From: Microbacterium schleiferi
GTDB lineage: Bacteria; Actinomycetota; Actinomycetes; Actinomycetales; Microbacteriaceae
Direction of reading: 5' to 3'
NCBI RefSeq assembly: GCF_015565955.1
Contig: NZ_CP064760.1
Location: forward strand, 1,674,001 to 1,738,000
Length of the DNA: 64,000 nucleotides
Below are positions 47,720 to 57,158 of this stretch, piece by piece. Position 1 is the stretch's first letter. Every line of letters starts with the position of its first letter. A program made the translations under genes and the position numbers. The notes beneath the pieces are model-generated. The model did not search any database, was not told where the DNA came from, and worked only from the letters and a program-made list of their open reading frames with translations.

Positions 47720-48936
47720 ATGACCGCGCATCCCACCGACAAGGCCGAGACGCTGGCGTGGCTACGCCGCATCTCGGGGGATCTCGCGACCGCGACGATC
47801 CAGCGACTCGAACAGAGCCTGCCCTGGTATTCCGAGATGCCGCCGGCGCGTCGCTCGGCGGTGGGCCTGGTCGCCCAGGCGGGTATCACGTCGTTCATCC
47901 AGTGGTACGACGATCCCCAATCCACACCGTGGATCGCTGCTGACATCTTCGCTGCAGCTCCCCGCGAGCTGTTGCGCAGCGTGAGCCTGCAACAGACGCT
48001 GCAGCTCATCCGGGTGTCGGTCACCGTGACCGAAGAGCGGATCGCGAGCAAGAGCGAGAGCTTGCGTGAGGCGATCCTGCTCTACTCACGAGAAGTCGCG
48101 TTCGCGGCGGCTGACGTGTACGCACGAGCTGCCGAAGCCCGCGGCCTGTGGGATGCGCGTCTCGAGGCGCTCGTGGTGGACTCGATCCTCACGGGCGAAA
48201 CCGACGAGGAGCTGCCGAGTCGGATTGCCGCGCTCGGCTGGCACGGGCATGGCGAGGTCGCCGTCTTGGTGGGCACGACCCCGCCGCAGTTCGATGTCGA
48301 CCAGTTGCGCCGCACAGCCCGCAAGCTCGGTGTGGATGTGCTCATCGGTGTGCAGGGATCGCGTCTCGTTCTCGTGATCGGACGGTCGGAGGCTTCTCCC
48401 CGATCGGACGACGCTGAGCAGGATCTGCCGTTCCCCGAGATCGCTCGTCGCCTTGAACCCGGGTTCGGACCCGGATACCTCGTCCTCGGCCCCGCCGTCC
48501 CGGCGCTGGTCGACGCGAGCATGAGCGCTCGCGCAGCGCTCGCGGGCTTCGCGGTGGCCCGCGCCTGGCGCCACGCGCCACGTCCCGTGGAGGCAGATGA
48601 CCTCCTCCCGAGCGTGCCCTCGCCGGCGATCCGTTGGCCAAGCAGACGCTGATCGAGCGGATCTACCGGCCGCTTCACGCGCACTCCACGGATCTCGTGA
48701 CGACCCTGTGGAGCTACTTGGACAACGGGCGGTCGCTGGAGGCCACCGCCCGAGAGCTGTTCGTCCATCCTAATACTGTTCGGTACCGCCTCAAGCGCGT
48801 TTCCGAAGTGATCGGTTGGGATGCGACGGGCCCCCGCGAAGCGCTCATTCTGCAGACCGCACTGATTCTGGGATCCATGGGAACAGAGTCGGTTCGTCGT
48901 CGCTCAACCGCGTTGCACCGTCGCGTATCAGCCTGA
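47720..48936 (+). CDS. fasR: PucR-type regulator of fatty-acid synthesis, FasR-like (one frameshift)
   Basis: About 405 aa when joined. The long N-terminal sensing part is followed by a GGDEF-like remnant and the C-terminal PucR HTH (SLEATARELFVHPNTVRYRLKRVSEVIGWD). As given, the frame changes at the C run 48607-48609: one more base gives DDLLPERALAGDPLAKQTLIERIY and joins 47720-48608 to the frame ending at 48936. Position directly before fabD-fabH-acpP-fabF matches Streptomyces FasR, an activator of that operon. Confidence 0.85.
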
Positions 48937-49018
48937 GCGTGTAGACGCGCGACAAACGACAACGCGTTTTCTCGGTGATCATCTCCAGAAGGCCCTCCCA
49001 GCACGCTGGCAGGATGGG

Positions 49019-49957
49019 ATGGTGATCATCGCTGTCTTCCCGGGTCAGGGCTCCCAAACACCCGGCTTCCTCCGCTCGTGGCTCGAGCACGAGGGGGTCC
49101 GTGCCCGACTCGAGCAGTTCTCGCAGTGGGCCGAGGTCGATCTCGTGGAGGCGGGCACGGAAGCGGATGCCGAGTCCATCCGCGACACCCGCATCGCACA
49201 ACCACTCATCGTCGCTGCGTCGCTGGTGTCGTGGGAGCTTCTCGCGGCGCGCACTCCCCTCGCTTTCGGCGGCGTCGCCGGGCATTCCGTGGGTGAGTTC
49301 GCCGCGCTGACAGCCGCGGGCGTCATCGACGCCGAGACCGCGATGCGCCTTGTCGGCATCCGCGGTCGCGCCATGGCGGATGCCGCATCGCTGGCTGACA
49401 CCGGAATGAGCGCCGTGATCGGCGGCGACCAGACCGCCGTCGAAGCCCGCCTCGCCGACCTCGACCTCACCCCCGCCAACTTCAACGGTGGCGGACAGAT
49501 CGTCGCCGCCGGCGCCGCCGAAGCCCTGGCGTCACTCAGCGCCGAGCCTCCCGCGGGAACGCGCGTGATTCCGCTGTCCGTTGCGGGAGCCTTCCACACG
49601 CGGTACATGGCGCCGGCGGTCGAAACGCTCCGGTCGGCGGTGTCCACCGTCACGCCTACCGATCCCGCTGTGCAACTGTGGACGAATCGAGACGGGTCAC
49701 CCGTGCGCAGCGGCGACGAGGCTCTCTCGCTCGTCGTCGATCAGGTAGCCTCCCCCGTGCGCTGGGACGCCTGCATGGAAGCCTTTGCGGCAGCCGGCGT
49801 GACGGGGCTGGTCGAGTTCGCTCCGGGCGGCACCCTGGTCGGTCTCGCGAAGCGTGCGCTGCGCGGAGTACCCTCGGTCGCGGTCAAGACCCCCGATGAC
49901 CTCGCTTCCGCTGCCGAGCTTCTGGCTGCCGCATCCGCCCAAGGAGAACCCGAATGA
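49019..49957 (+). CDS. fabD: Malonyl-CoA:ACP transacylase
   Basis: 312 aa. Loads malonyl groups onto acyl carrier protein. Motifs: FPGQGSQTPG at the N-terminus, GHSVGEFAAL with the nucleophilic Ser (about residue 90), and FHTRYMAPA with the catalytic His. The stop overlaps the fabH ATG as ATGA. First gene of the type II fatty-acid operon. Confidence 0.95.
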   Translation: MVIIAVFPGQGSQTPGFLRSWLEHEGVRARLEQFSQWAEVDLVEAGTEADAESIRDTRIAQPLIVAASLVSWELLAARTPLAFGGVAGHSVGEFAALTAAGVIDAETAMRLVGIRGRAMADAASLADTGMSAVIGGDQTAVEARLADLDLTPANFNGGGQIVAAGAAEALASLSAEPPAGTRVIPLSVAGAFHTRYMAPAVETLRSAVSTVTPTDPAVQLWTNRDGSPVRSGDEALSLVVDQVASPVRWDACMEAFAAAGVTGLVEFAPGGTLVGLAKRALRGVPSVAVKTPDDLASAAELLAAASAQGEPE

Positions 49958-50955
49958 CCGCGACCCTCCGTCAGCCTCAGGGCGCCGCACACACGCGCAT
50001 CTACGCCTACGGCGCGGCGCGAGGCGAGCGGGTCGTTCCCAACGATGACCTCGTCGGTCCGATCGACTCGAGCGACGAGTGGATCCGCCAGCGCACCGGC
50101 ATCGTGACCCGCGTGCGAGCGGTCGAGACGACCAACGCCATCGACCTCGCGTCGGATGCCGCCGCCGAGGCTGTTGCCAAGTCCGGAGTCTCGCCCGAGA
50201 AGATCGATGCGGTGATCGTGGCGACCATCTCCAATCCGCGGCAGACACCGTCGGTTTCGGCGATCGTGGCGGAGCGGATCGGCGCAAAGGATGCCGCCGC
50301 CTACGACCTCAACGCTGCCTGTGCGGGCTTCGCCTACGGCGTCGGACAGGCTGACGCGCTGATCCGCGGGGGCGGCGCCCACTACGCCGTCGTCGTCGGC
50401 GCCGAAAAGCTCAGCGACATCGTCGACCCGACCGATCGCTCGATCTCGTTCCTCCTGGGAGACGGTGCGGGCGCCGCCGTTGTCGGGCCCTCCGACACGC
50501 CGGGGATCGGTCCGACGGTCTGGGGATCGGACGGCTCGAAGGCGGATGCCGTGACGATGAACCACACGCTGACCGAGTTCCGCGACGGCACAGCGCCGTG
50601 GCCCACCCTCCGGCAAGAGGGGCCCACCGTCTTCCGGTGGGCGGTGTGGGAGATGGTCAAGGTCGCCCGCGAAGCACTCGAGGCCGCGGGTGTCCAAGCA
50701 TCCGACCTCGCCGCGTTCGTTCCCCACCAGGCGAACATGCGGATCATCGATGAGTTCGCCAAGCAGCTCAAGCTTCCCGAATCCGTCGTGATCGGTCGCG
50801 ACATCGAGACAACCGGCAACACGTCAGCGGCATCCATCCCGCTCGCTACCCACCGTCTCCTCACCGAACACCCGGAGCTCAGTGGTGGCCTGGCACTGCA
50901 GATCGGCTTCGGAGCGGGCCTCGTCTACGGCGCGCAGGTCGTCGTCCTCCCGTGA
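49954..50955 (+). CDS. fabH: Beta-ketoacyl-ACP synthase III
   Basis: 333 aa. Starts chain synthesis by condensing an acyl-CoA with malonyl-ACP. Cys-His-Asn triad: NAACAGF, VPHQANMRI, and TTGNTSAAS. In this group it uses branched acyl-CoA primers, which fits the branched lipids of Microbacteriaceae (family knowledge). It is translationally coupled to fabD. Confidence 0.95.
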   Translation: MTATLRQPQGAAHTRIYAYGAARGERVVPNDDLVGPIDSSDEWIRQRTGIVTRVRAVETTNAIDLASDAAAEAVAKSGVSPEKIDAVIVATISNPRQTPSVSAIVAERIGAKDAAAYDLNAACAGFAYGVGQADALIRGGGAHYAVVVGAEKLSDIVDPTDRSISFLLGDGAGAAVVGPSDTPGIGPTVWGSDGSKADAVTMNHTLTEFRDGTAPWPTLRQEGPTVFRWAVWEMVKVAREALEAAGVQASDLAAFVPHQANMRIIDEFAKQLKLPESVVIGRDIETTGNTSAASIPLATHRLLTEHPELSGGLALQIGFGAGLVYGAQVVVLP

Positions 50956-51048
50956 GCGGCGGACCGCGAACTCTAGACTGGCAGAACGGCCTCAGCTGAG
51001 GTTCACACCGACCACAATCCACCCATATCAATCCAGAGGGAGACACCC

Positions 51049-51297
51049 ATGGCACTCACAAACGACGACGTCCTCGCAGGACTCGCCGAACTCATCACCG
51101 ACGAGACCGGCATCTCGGCCGACGAGGTCGCCATGGAGAAGTCGTTCACCGACGACCTCGACATCGACTCGATCTCGATGATGACCATCGTCGTCAACGC
51201 CGAGGAGAAGTTCGGCGTGACGATCCCCGACGACGAGGTCAAGAACCTCAAGACCGTCGGCGACGCCGTCACCTACATCACGTCGAACCAGGCGTAA
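51049..51297 (+). CDS. acpP: Acyl carrier protein
   Basis: 82 aa acidic four-helix protein. The phosphopantetheine Ser is in LDIDSISMMTIV (DSI instead of the more common DSL). GAGGGAGA lies before the ATG. A TAGACT at about 50972-50977 could be a -10 element giving acpP its own transcription, which would explain ACP abundance. Confidence 0.95.
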   Translation: MALTNDDVLAGLAELITDETGISADEVAMEKSFTDDLDIDSISMMTIVVNAEEKFGVTIPDDEVKNLKTVGDAVTYITSNQA

Positions 51298-51305
51298 CCC
51301 GATTT

Positions 51306-51331
51306 CCGGTGGGGGGCTCAGCCCCCACCGG
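51306..51331. terminator. Hairpin between acpP and fabF, attenuator or partial terminator
   Basis: CCGGTGGGGG at 51306-51315 and its complement at 51322-51331 enclose a 6-base loop. The T tail is weak (CCATTCCT), so it likely stabilises acpP mRNA or reduces readthrough into fabF rather than stopping it fully. Confidence 0.65.
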
Positions 51332-51349
51332 TCCATTCCTGAGGACTAC

Positions 51350-52584
51350 ATGAGCAGTTCACGTATCGTCGTCACCGGCATCGGCGCCACCACCCCTATC
51401 GGCGGAACCGCGCCGGATTCCTGGTCGGCGCTGCTTGCCGGCGAATCCGGAGCGCGCTCCCTCGAGCACGAGTGGGTCGCCAAATATGACCTCCCGGTGA
51501 CGTTCGCCGCCTCTGCGCGCGTCCCGGCGGACACCGTGCTCGCACGGCCCGAGGCCAAGCGTCTGGATCCGTCGTCGCAGTACGCGCTGGTCGCTGCCCG
51601 CGAGGCGTGGGCGGATGCCGGTGCGCCGGAGGTCGACCCCGAGCGGCTCGGCGTCGACTTCGCGACCGGAATCGGCGGCCTGTGGACACTCCTCGATGGC
51701 TGGGACACTCTTCGCGAGAAGGGCCCGCGTCGGGTCATGCCGATGTCGGTTCCCATGCTCATGCCCAACGCACCCGCCGCTGCGATCTCGATGCACCTCG
51801 AGGCCCGTGCCTATGCGCGCACGGTCGCCTCTGCGTGCGCATCCAGCACAGAGTCGATCGTGAACGCGGTCGAGCACATCCGACTCGGTCTTGCCGACGT
51901 GGTGATCGCCGGTGGCACGGAATCGGTGATCCACCCGATCACCCTCGCGGCCTTCTCGTCGATGCAGGCGCTGTCGCGTCGCAACGATGACCCCGGACAC
52001 GCGTCACGCCCGTACAGCATCGACCGAGACGGCTTCGTCATGGGTGAGGGTGCCGCAGCCCTCGTCCTCGAAACCGAGGAGCACGCGCGAGCGCGCGGAG
52101 CTCGGATCTACGCCGTCGTCGCGGGCGGATCGGTCACGGCCGACTCGTACCACATCACTGCTCCCGAGCCCGAGGGCCTCGGGGCGTCGCGTGCGGTGCG
52201 CCAGGCTCTCGAGCAGGCTGACGCATCGGTCGATGACGTCACGCACATCAACGCGCATGCCACGTCCACGCCGACCGGTGATATCGCCGAGTACAAGGCG
52301 CTGCTGTCGGTCTTCGGTGACCGCGTGCACGAGATCCCCGTCTCTGCGACCAAGGCTTCCACGGGGCACCTGCTCGGCGGCACCGGTGCTCTCGAGGCGG
52401 TGTTCACGGTGCTTGCACTCCACAACCGTCTCGCTCCCCGACGATCAACATCTCCGAGCAGGATCCCGAGATCCCGCTACGTGTGGGTGAGGCTGTTTCC
52501 CTCGGCGACGGCGACCATGTCGCGATCAGCAACTCCTTCGGTTTCGGCGGGCACAACGCCGTCGCCGCGTTCCGGAGCATCTGA
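51350..52584 (+). CDS. fabF: Beta-ketoacyl-ACP synthase II (one frameshift)
   Basis: Chain-elongating condensing enzyme, 411 aa when joined. Active Cys in SACASSTESIVNAVEH; His in NAHATSTPTGDIAEY and TGHLLGGTGALEA. As given, the frame breaks at the C run 52436-52439. With one more C it reads RLAPPTINISEQDPEI and ends with the conserved SNSFGFGGHNAVAAFRSI at the stop 52582-52584. The gene is considered essential in actinobacteria with this pathway, so the break is most likely a sequence error. It ends the fabDH-acpP-fabF operon. Confidence 0.9.
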
Positions 52585-52625
52585 GTCGTCGATTTCCGGC
52601 CGTCGCAGTGTGGAAGACTGCAACG

Positions 52626-54316
52626 ATGCGTTCCATCCGTGCACTGACTCTGGTTCCGGCGACCGCACTGCTGATTGTCGGCCTGAGCGCGTGCACTTTT
52701 GGCTCCCCCGACCCTGAGCCTTCGGCATCGCCTTCCCCCTCAACAGCCACGCCTGGTCGTTCGGCGACGCCCACCGCGTCACCCACGTCAACCGCGACCC
52801 CCGAAGCGCTCCCGGCGCCGGCACCTCCCCCGGACCGGGCAACAACGGCGGCGGTTCCGGGGGCGGATCGGGCCGTTCCGGCGGCAAGACGCCGCAGCCT
52901 GCACCCCAGCCGACGCCTGCACCGACACCAGCGCCGGATCCCACACCGACCGTGCCGCCCGCATGTCCGACCAGCAACACTCCGCCGGGCGACCCCGTGC
53001 TTGCGTTCGGGTCGATCGCCGAATACTCCTCGGTTCCCTTGGCGCAAGGACGGGACTGCACCGGATTCCGGGCATACCTGTCGACGGGATTGCCGCAGTA
53101 CGACTCACAGTCCTACGAGTTCTTCGGTCATTTGACCGACGGCAACAGCATGTACTCGGTCGCCCTCATGTCGCAGGGCAACAGCACGAGCACCGGCTCC
53201 CAGCGCCCCAGCCTCACCTTCGAGGAGGCGGGGCTCGTCTTCAACGAGCTCGATCAGAATCAAGGCCCGCTCATCGGCGGTATGGATGGCGTCGCCGACA
53301 TCACGTTGCCCGTCTCCCTCACCTATCAGCCGTGGAGCATCAACGTCGAGGAGCAGGACTTCGGGCATCCGGCGCAGACGATGAGCATGAAAGTGGTCTC
53401 GGGTCGGATCGGTGCGGTGGGCGCCGTGTACGAGCTGATAGTGTCGACGCCGACCGGCCTGATCGGGTCTGGCACGAGCGAGCCGACGACGCTCACGATC
53501 CGCGCCAAAGACACCACCGGGATCATCCAATGGGGCTATGGACCGAACGGTTTCTTCCCGCTCTGGATGTTCGACGGCACCCCTTTGCCGGGAGCTCATG
53601 GCCCCATCCCCACCACCGACCAGCGCGGTCCGATCATGAGCACCTATGGCGGCGACATCGGTGCCTATCTCGCCGCGACAAACGACCCGATGACCGGTCA
53701 GGGCTCCCACTACTACTCGATGCCTCTCGTGGAGGTGGAACAGTGGTCCGTGACCATCGGATCGACCACCCACAGCGGCACCGGCGGATCGCTGTTCTTC
53801 GATAACCTCACCGAGACGTACAACGACTCGGCGCAGTACGTCGTCGGAAACCAGTACTCCTGGACCGAGTTCTCCGTGCAGCTTCCCGGCTCGCAACAGG
53901 GCATGCTCATCGCCGTCACCGGTCAGCCAGAGGTCGGCGATCTCTCGTACGCCATGATCGGCGGTGCGGGGTCTGAGCAGTCGGTCAACGGCACGTTGCG
54001 CCCCACCGCGAACTGGCCGCAGGGCGCCATCCACATCACGGCCGACCCTTCCAACTCGTGGACATCACCCCAGAGCTGCTACGTGTACGACCTCACCTAT
54101 GACGTGCGCCTGGATGCCTCCGGGACCCGTCCCGCAGCGGATTTTGTCTTCACCGCCGTTGCGTCGAACCAGGAGGTCGATGCGCTGAATCGACCCGTGT
54201 ATGAGGGCCTGTTCTCCTACTCGGGAACTCTCGACGGCAAGGCCGTCAGCGGGTACGCGTGGGGAGAGATCCAGGGACGACCGCCGGCGGGCAATCCGAC
54301 GCCGCCGAACTGCTGA
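52626..54316 (+). CDS. Putative secreted lipoprotein of unknown function (one frameshift)
   Basis: The signal peptide ends in the lipobox LSAC (MRSIRALTLVPATALL...GLSACTFG). A long Pro/Ser/Thr- and Gly-rich linker follows, then a large beta-rich domain beginning near VLAFGSIAEYSSVPL. As given, the frame shifts at the C run 52827-52831; an extra C gives PPPGPGNNGGGSGGGS and joins the frame ending at 54316, about 563 aa. No enzymatic motif recognised. It sits after fabF but probably has its own promoter. Confidence 0.78.
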
Positions 54317-54326
54317 CAGCAGACGC

Positions 54327-54368
54327 AGAACGGGTTCCTCCGCAACTCTGCTCGGAGGAACCCGTTCT
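54327..54368. terminator. Strong hairpin after the lipoprotein gene
   Basis: 16-bp perfect arms at 54327-54342 and 54353-54368 around a 10-base loop. It lies 10 bp after the stop and probably serves both this gene and the converging DUF3145 gene. Confidence 0.8.
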
Positions 54369-54455
54369 CATCGTCGCGTGCCGACACGATCTCCCAGCGC
54401 CGGGAATGATCTCAACCGACATCCGGTACGCACGCACCCAGCACGCGAAGTCTTC

Positions 54456-54959
54456 TCATCCCACCTTGTGCAACCAGACGACGGCGGCGTCGTCACTGGC
54501 GTGACGGAAGGTTTCAAGCTCGTCGTCCCACGCGGAGCCCAGCGCCACCTGCAACTCTCGCTGCATGTCGTGGACATCGCGAGCGGCGAGTTCCATCGCG
54601 TAGCGGATGCGGTCCTCCCCCACAACGACGTTGCCCGCGGCATCCGTCTGCGCGTGATGGATGCCGAGGTCAGGCGTGTGCATCCATCGAGCACCATCTG
54701 ATGCGGCAGACGGGTCCTCGGTCACCTCGAAGCGCAGGTGCTCCCACCCGTGCATGGCCGAGGTGATGGCGGCCCCGGTTCCCACCGGCCCCGACCAGAA
54801 GTACTCCGCGCGGCGCGCGCCAGGGAGCACCGGCTGGTCTTCCCAGTCGAAGTTCACCGCGCGACCGAGCGCACGCCCCACCGCCCACTCGAGGTGCGGG
54901 CACAATGCACGTGGCGCGGAGTGAATCATCACCACACCGCGCGTCATTGATGTAGCCAT
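54456..54959 (-). CDS. DUF3145 family protein
   Basis: 167 aa using the ATG at 54959, preceded by ACGGAGA. Conserved family sequence: RGVVMIHSAPRALCPHLEWAVGRALG and WSGPVGTGAAITSAMHGWEHLRFEVTED. It is almost universal in actinobacteria, usually close to the fatty-acid operon, as here. Function unknown; the location hints at a link to lipid metabolism. Confidence 0.88.
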   Translation of the reverse strand: MATSMTRGVVMIHSAPRALCPHLEWAVGRALGRAVNFDWEDQPVLPGARRAEYFWSGPVGTGAAITSAMHGWEHLRFEVTEDPSAASDGARWMHTPDLGIHHAQTDAAGNVVVGEDRIRYAMELAARDVHDMQRELQVALGSAWDDELETFRHASDDAAVVWLHKVG

Positions 54960-55203
54960 ATCGATCTCCGTTCTGAGGTGCGTCTTCCCCAACGACCTCA
55001 CGGGATCTGTGGCTGTTCTGTTGTCGCGCCCATTATCGCCCGCCGCGAGCCGAATCACAAGCCTGTGATTCGCGCGTTGCCTCCGCGCTCCCCGAAGGGC
55101 TTTGCCGAGAGGTCTGGAGTCTGACAGGCTGAGCGCGGGGGATACACGCGACTCTCGATGAGCGCTCGCTCCCGCGCGCACGCCGCAACGTAAGGAGAAG
55201 TCC

Positions 55204-56793
55204 ATGGAGGCAGCCGGTCTTGTCGGCATTCTGATCATTGTCGGGGTCGCGGTCGTGGCTGCGATCATCGTCGCGCTCATCGGCCTGCTCTTGGCCAAGG
55301 CATGGATCAAGGTCGCCCGCGCGGACGAGGCCCTCGTCATCTCGGGACGCAAGCAGCGAGTCCAGTCCACGGTGGTGGATGCCGATGGCACGAGCCGGTC
55401 CGAGATGTCGGAGTCGCCGGTCACCGTGATCGTCAACGGGAAGTCGCTGGTCAACCCGATCACGCAGCGCCACGAGATCATCTCGTTGCGATCTCGCCAG
55501 GTGTCCCTGAACGCCGAGGCGCAGTCGCTGGACAATGTCACGCTCAACGTCGACGGGGTCGCGATCGTCAAGATCGGCTCGGACCCGGTCTTCGTTCGTC
55601 GCGCCGCCGAGCGTTTCGCATCGCAGGACAAGGCGATCGAGCAGTTCACCACCGAGCAGCTCGAGGGCGCGTTGCGCGGTATCGTCGCGACGCTCTCGGT
55701 TGTCGAGCTCATGCGTGAGCGCAAGAAGTTCTCGGATCAGATCGCTGCCGATGTCTCCCACGAGCTCGCCGAGCAGGGGCTCATCCTCGACTCCTTCCAG
55801 ATCAAGGGGATCACCGACGCGACCGGGTACATTCAGTCGCTCGGCGCTCCCGAGATCCAGGCGAAGCGGCAGGCCGCCGAGATCGCCCAGACCAACGCTG
55901 ATCGCGCGATCAACCAGAAGGTGATCGCCAACCAGGAAGCGAACCTGGTCGAGCAGACCGCACTGGACACGAACACGGCCAACGCCGATGCCGGCGTCGG
56001 TCGCGCCCGCGCCGAGGCCGAGCAGGCAGAACACCTCGCTCGCGCGCAGGCCGAGCAGGCAGTTCTCCAGCAGCAGGCCGAGAACCGTCAGGCGCAGCTG
56101 GATGCCGACGTCAAGCGCGTCGCCGACGCCCAGCGCTACGAGGCAGAGACGCGGGCACAGGCGGATCTTTACACGCGCGAGCGCGCAGCAGAGGCAGCCG
56201 CGATCGAGAAGGTCAAGGAAGCCGAGGCTCGAACCCGGATCGCCGAGCAGCAGGCCGACGCAGACCGCGCCCGCGCCGCCGGTGAGGCCGCGGCAGCCGA
56301 GGCTCGAGCCACCGGTGAAGCGAGCGCCTTGCGCGCTCTCGCGGATGCTGAAGCGACGGCCCGGCGCCTTCGTGCGGAGGCCGAGGCCGACGCCATCCGG
56401 GCCGAGGGCCAGGCGCGCGCCGAGTCCATCGAGGCGGAGGCCGAAGCGATCGCCTCGAACCAGGAGGCGATCCTGTCCCAGCGCGTCCTCGACGTCCTGC
56501 CCTCGATCATGGCGGAGTTCGCGAAGGGCTACTCCGCGATCGGCAACGTGTCGATCGTCGGTGGCGGATCAGGCGAGGAGGGCGCATCCCGCGTCATCGG
56601 CGCCGACAGTGCGACAGCCATGAAGTCGGTCTTCGACAGCGTCCAGGCCGCGACGGGCATCGATCTGGCTTCGATCATCCAGGGCCAGGCCGTCGGCCGC
56701 GCCTTTGGGGCAGGCATGGCGGACGCCGGGGCCACCGAATCATCGTCCCCTGCCGCTACCGCACGGAAGAGCACCGCAAAGCCGAAGGCGTAG
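55204..56793 (+). CDS. Flotillin-like SPFH membrane scaffold protein
   Basis: 529 aa. An N-terminal membrane helix (GILIIVGVAVVAAIIVALIGLLLA) is followed by an SPFH domain (about 45-200). A long Ala/Glu/Arg coiled coil with repeated AEA-type heptads (about 215-430) comes next, then a short C-terminal domain. It should form membrane microdomain scaffolds. AAGGAGAAG precedes the ATG. No NfeD partner lies next to it. Confidence 0.9.
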   Translation: MEAAGLVGILIIVGVAVVAAIIVALIGLLLAKAWIKVARADEALVISGRKQRVQSTVVDADGTSRSEMSESPVTVIVNGKSLVNPITQRHEIISLRSRQVSLNAEAQSLDNVTLNVDGVAIVKIGSDPVFVRRAAERFASQDKAIEQFTTEQLEGALRGIVATLSVVELMRERKKFSDQIAADVSHELAEQGLILDSFQIKGITDATGYIQSLGAPEIQAKRQAAEIAQTNADRAINQKVIANQEANLVEQTALDTNTANADAGVGRARAEAEQAEHLARAQAEQAVLQQQAENRQAQLDADVKRVADAQRYEAETRAQADLYTRERAAEAAAIEKVKEAEARTRIAEQQADADRARAAGEAAAAEARATGEASALRALADAEATARRLRAEAEADAIRAEGQARAESIEAEAEAIASNQEAILSQRVLDVLPSIMAEFAKGYSAIGNVSIVGGGSGEEGASRVIGADSATAMKSVFDSVQAATGIDLASIIQGQAVGRAFGAGMADAGATESSSPAATARKSTAKPKA

Positions 56794-56875
56794 CCGCCCG
56801 ACCGGCGAACGGGGCCCATCCACGGGCACGCTGGCGGCAACACCCACGGGCGTGCTCTCGGCAACGCCCCCACAA

Positions 56876-56910
56876 CGAACAGAACCCCGCCGATGGCGGG
56901 GTTCTGTTCG
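56876..56910. terminator. Duplicate terminator hairpin, downstream of flotillin gene
   Basis: Arms CGAACAGAACCCCGCC and complement around GAT. It is identical to the hairpin at 57022-57056 and lies 83 bp after the flotillin stop. Confidence 0.8.
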
Positions 56911-57021
56911 TAGGGCGGGTGGGACTTGTCCCTTTCGCCCCTCCACGGCTCGCTCCGCGACCCGCGGAGCCTCCGGCGAATGGGGCCCACCCACGGGCAC
57001 GCTCTCGGCAACACCCCACGA

Positions 57022-57056
57022 CGAACAGAACCCCGCCGATGGCGGGGTTCTGTTCG
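57022..57056 (-). terminator. Terminator hairpin of tRNA-Met
   Basis: The same 16-bp stem as 56876-56910. On the minus strand it begins immediately after the tRNA discriminator base. Confidence 0.8.
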
Positions 57057-57130
57057 TAGGGCGGGTGGGACTTGAACCCACGATCGTCGGGTTATGAGCC
57101 CGCTGCCTTGACCAGCTTGGCCACCGCCCC
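57057..57130 (-). tRNA. tRNA with CAT anticodon (Met; Ile2 not excluded)
   Basis: 74 nt. Anticodon loop CTCATAA, T-arm GTGGGTTCAAGTCCCAC, acceptor GGGGCGG pairing with CCGCCCT. The D-arm GGCCAAGCTGGTCAAGGC is longer than usual for Met, so a lysidine-modified Ile tRNA is possible. CCA is not encoded. Confidence 0.85.
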
Positions 57131-57158
57131 CTGGGAGATCAGCGTACCGGCCGTGGGC

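Larger units (their letters stand above)
56802..57074. repeat. Direct duplication of terminator plus tRNA 3' end
   Basis: Copy 1 (56802-56928) and copy 2 (56973-57074) share CCGGCGAA, a GGGCCCAYCCACGGGCACG segment, CTCGGCAAC, the whole hairpin and the last 18 bases of the adjacent tRNA. Copy 1 has an additional internal repeat of the CACGGGC segment. No gene is visible between the flotillin stop and the tRNA. Confidence 0.8.

Noticed and set aside
52626..53805. Separate small genes at 52626-53135 and 52699-53805
   Set aside because: The signal peptide and the downstream beta-rich domain belong to one lipoprotein; these frames are products of the C-run break and shadows.
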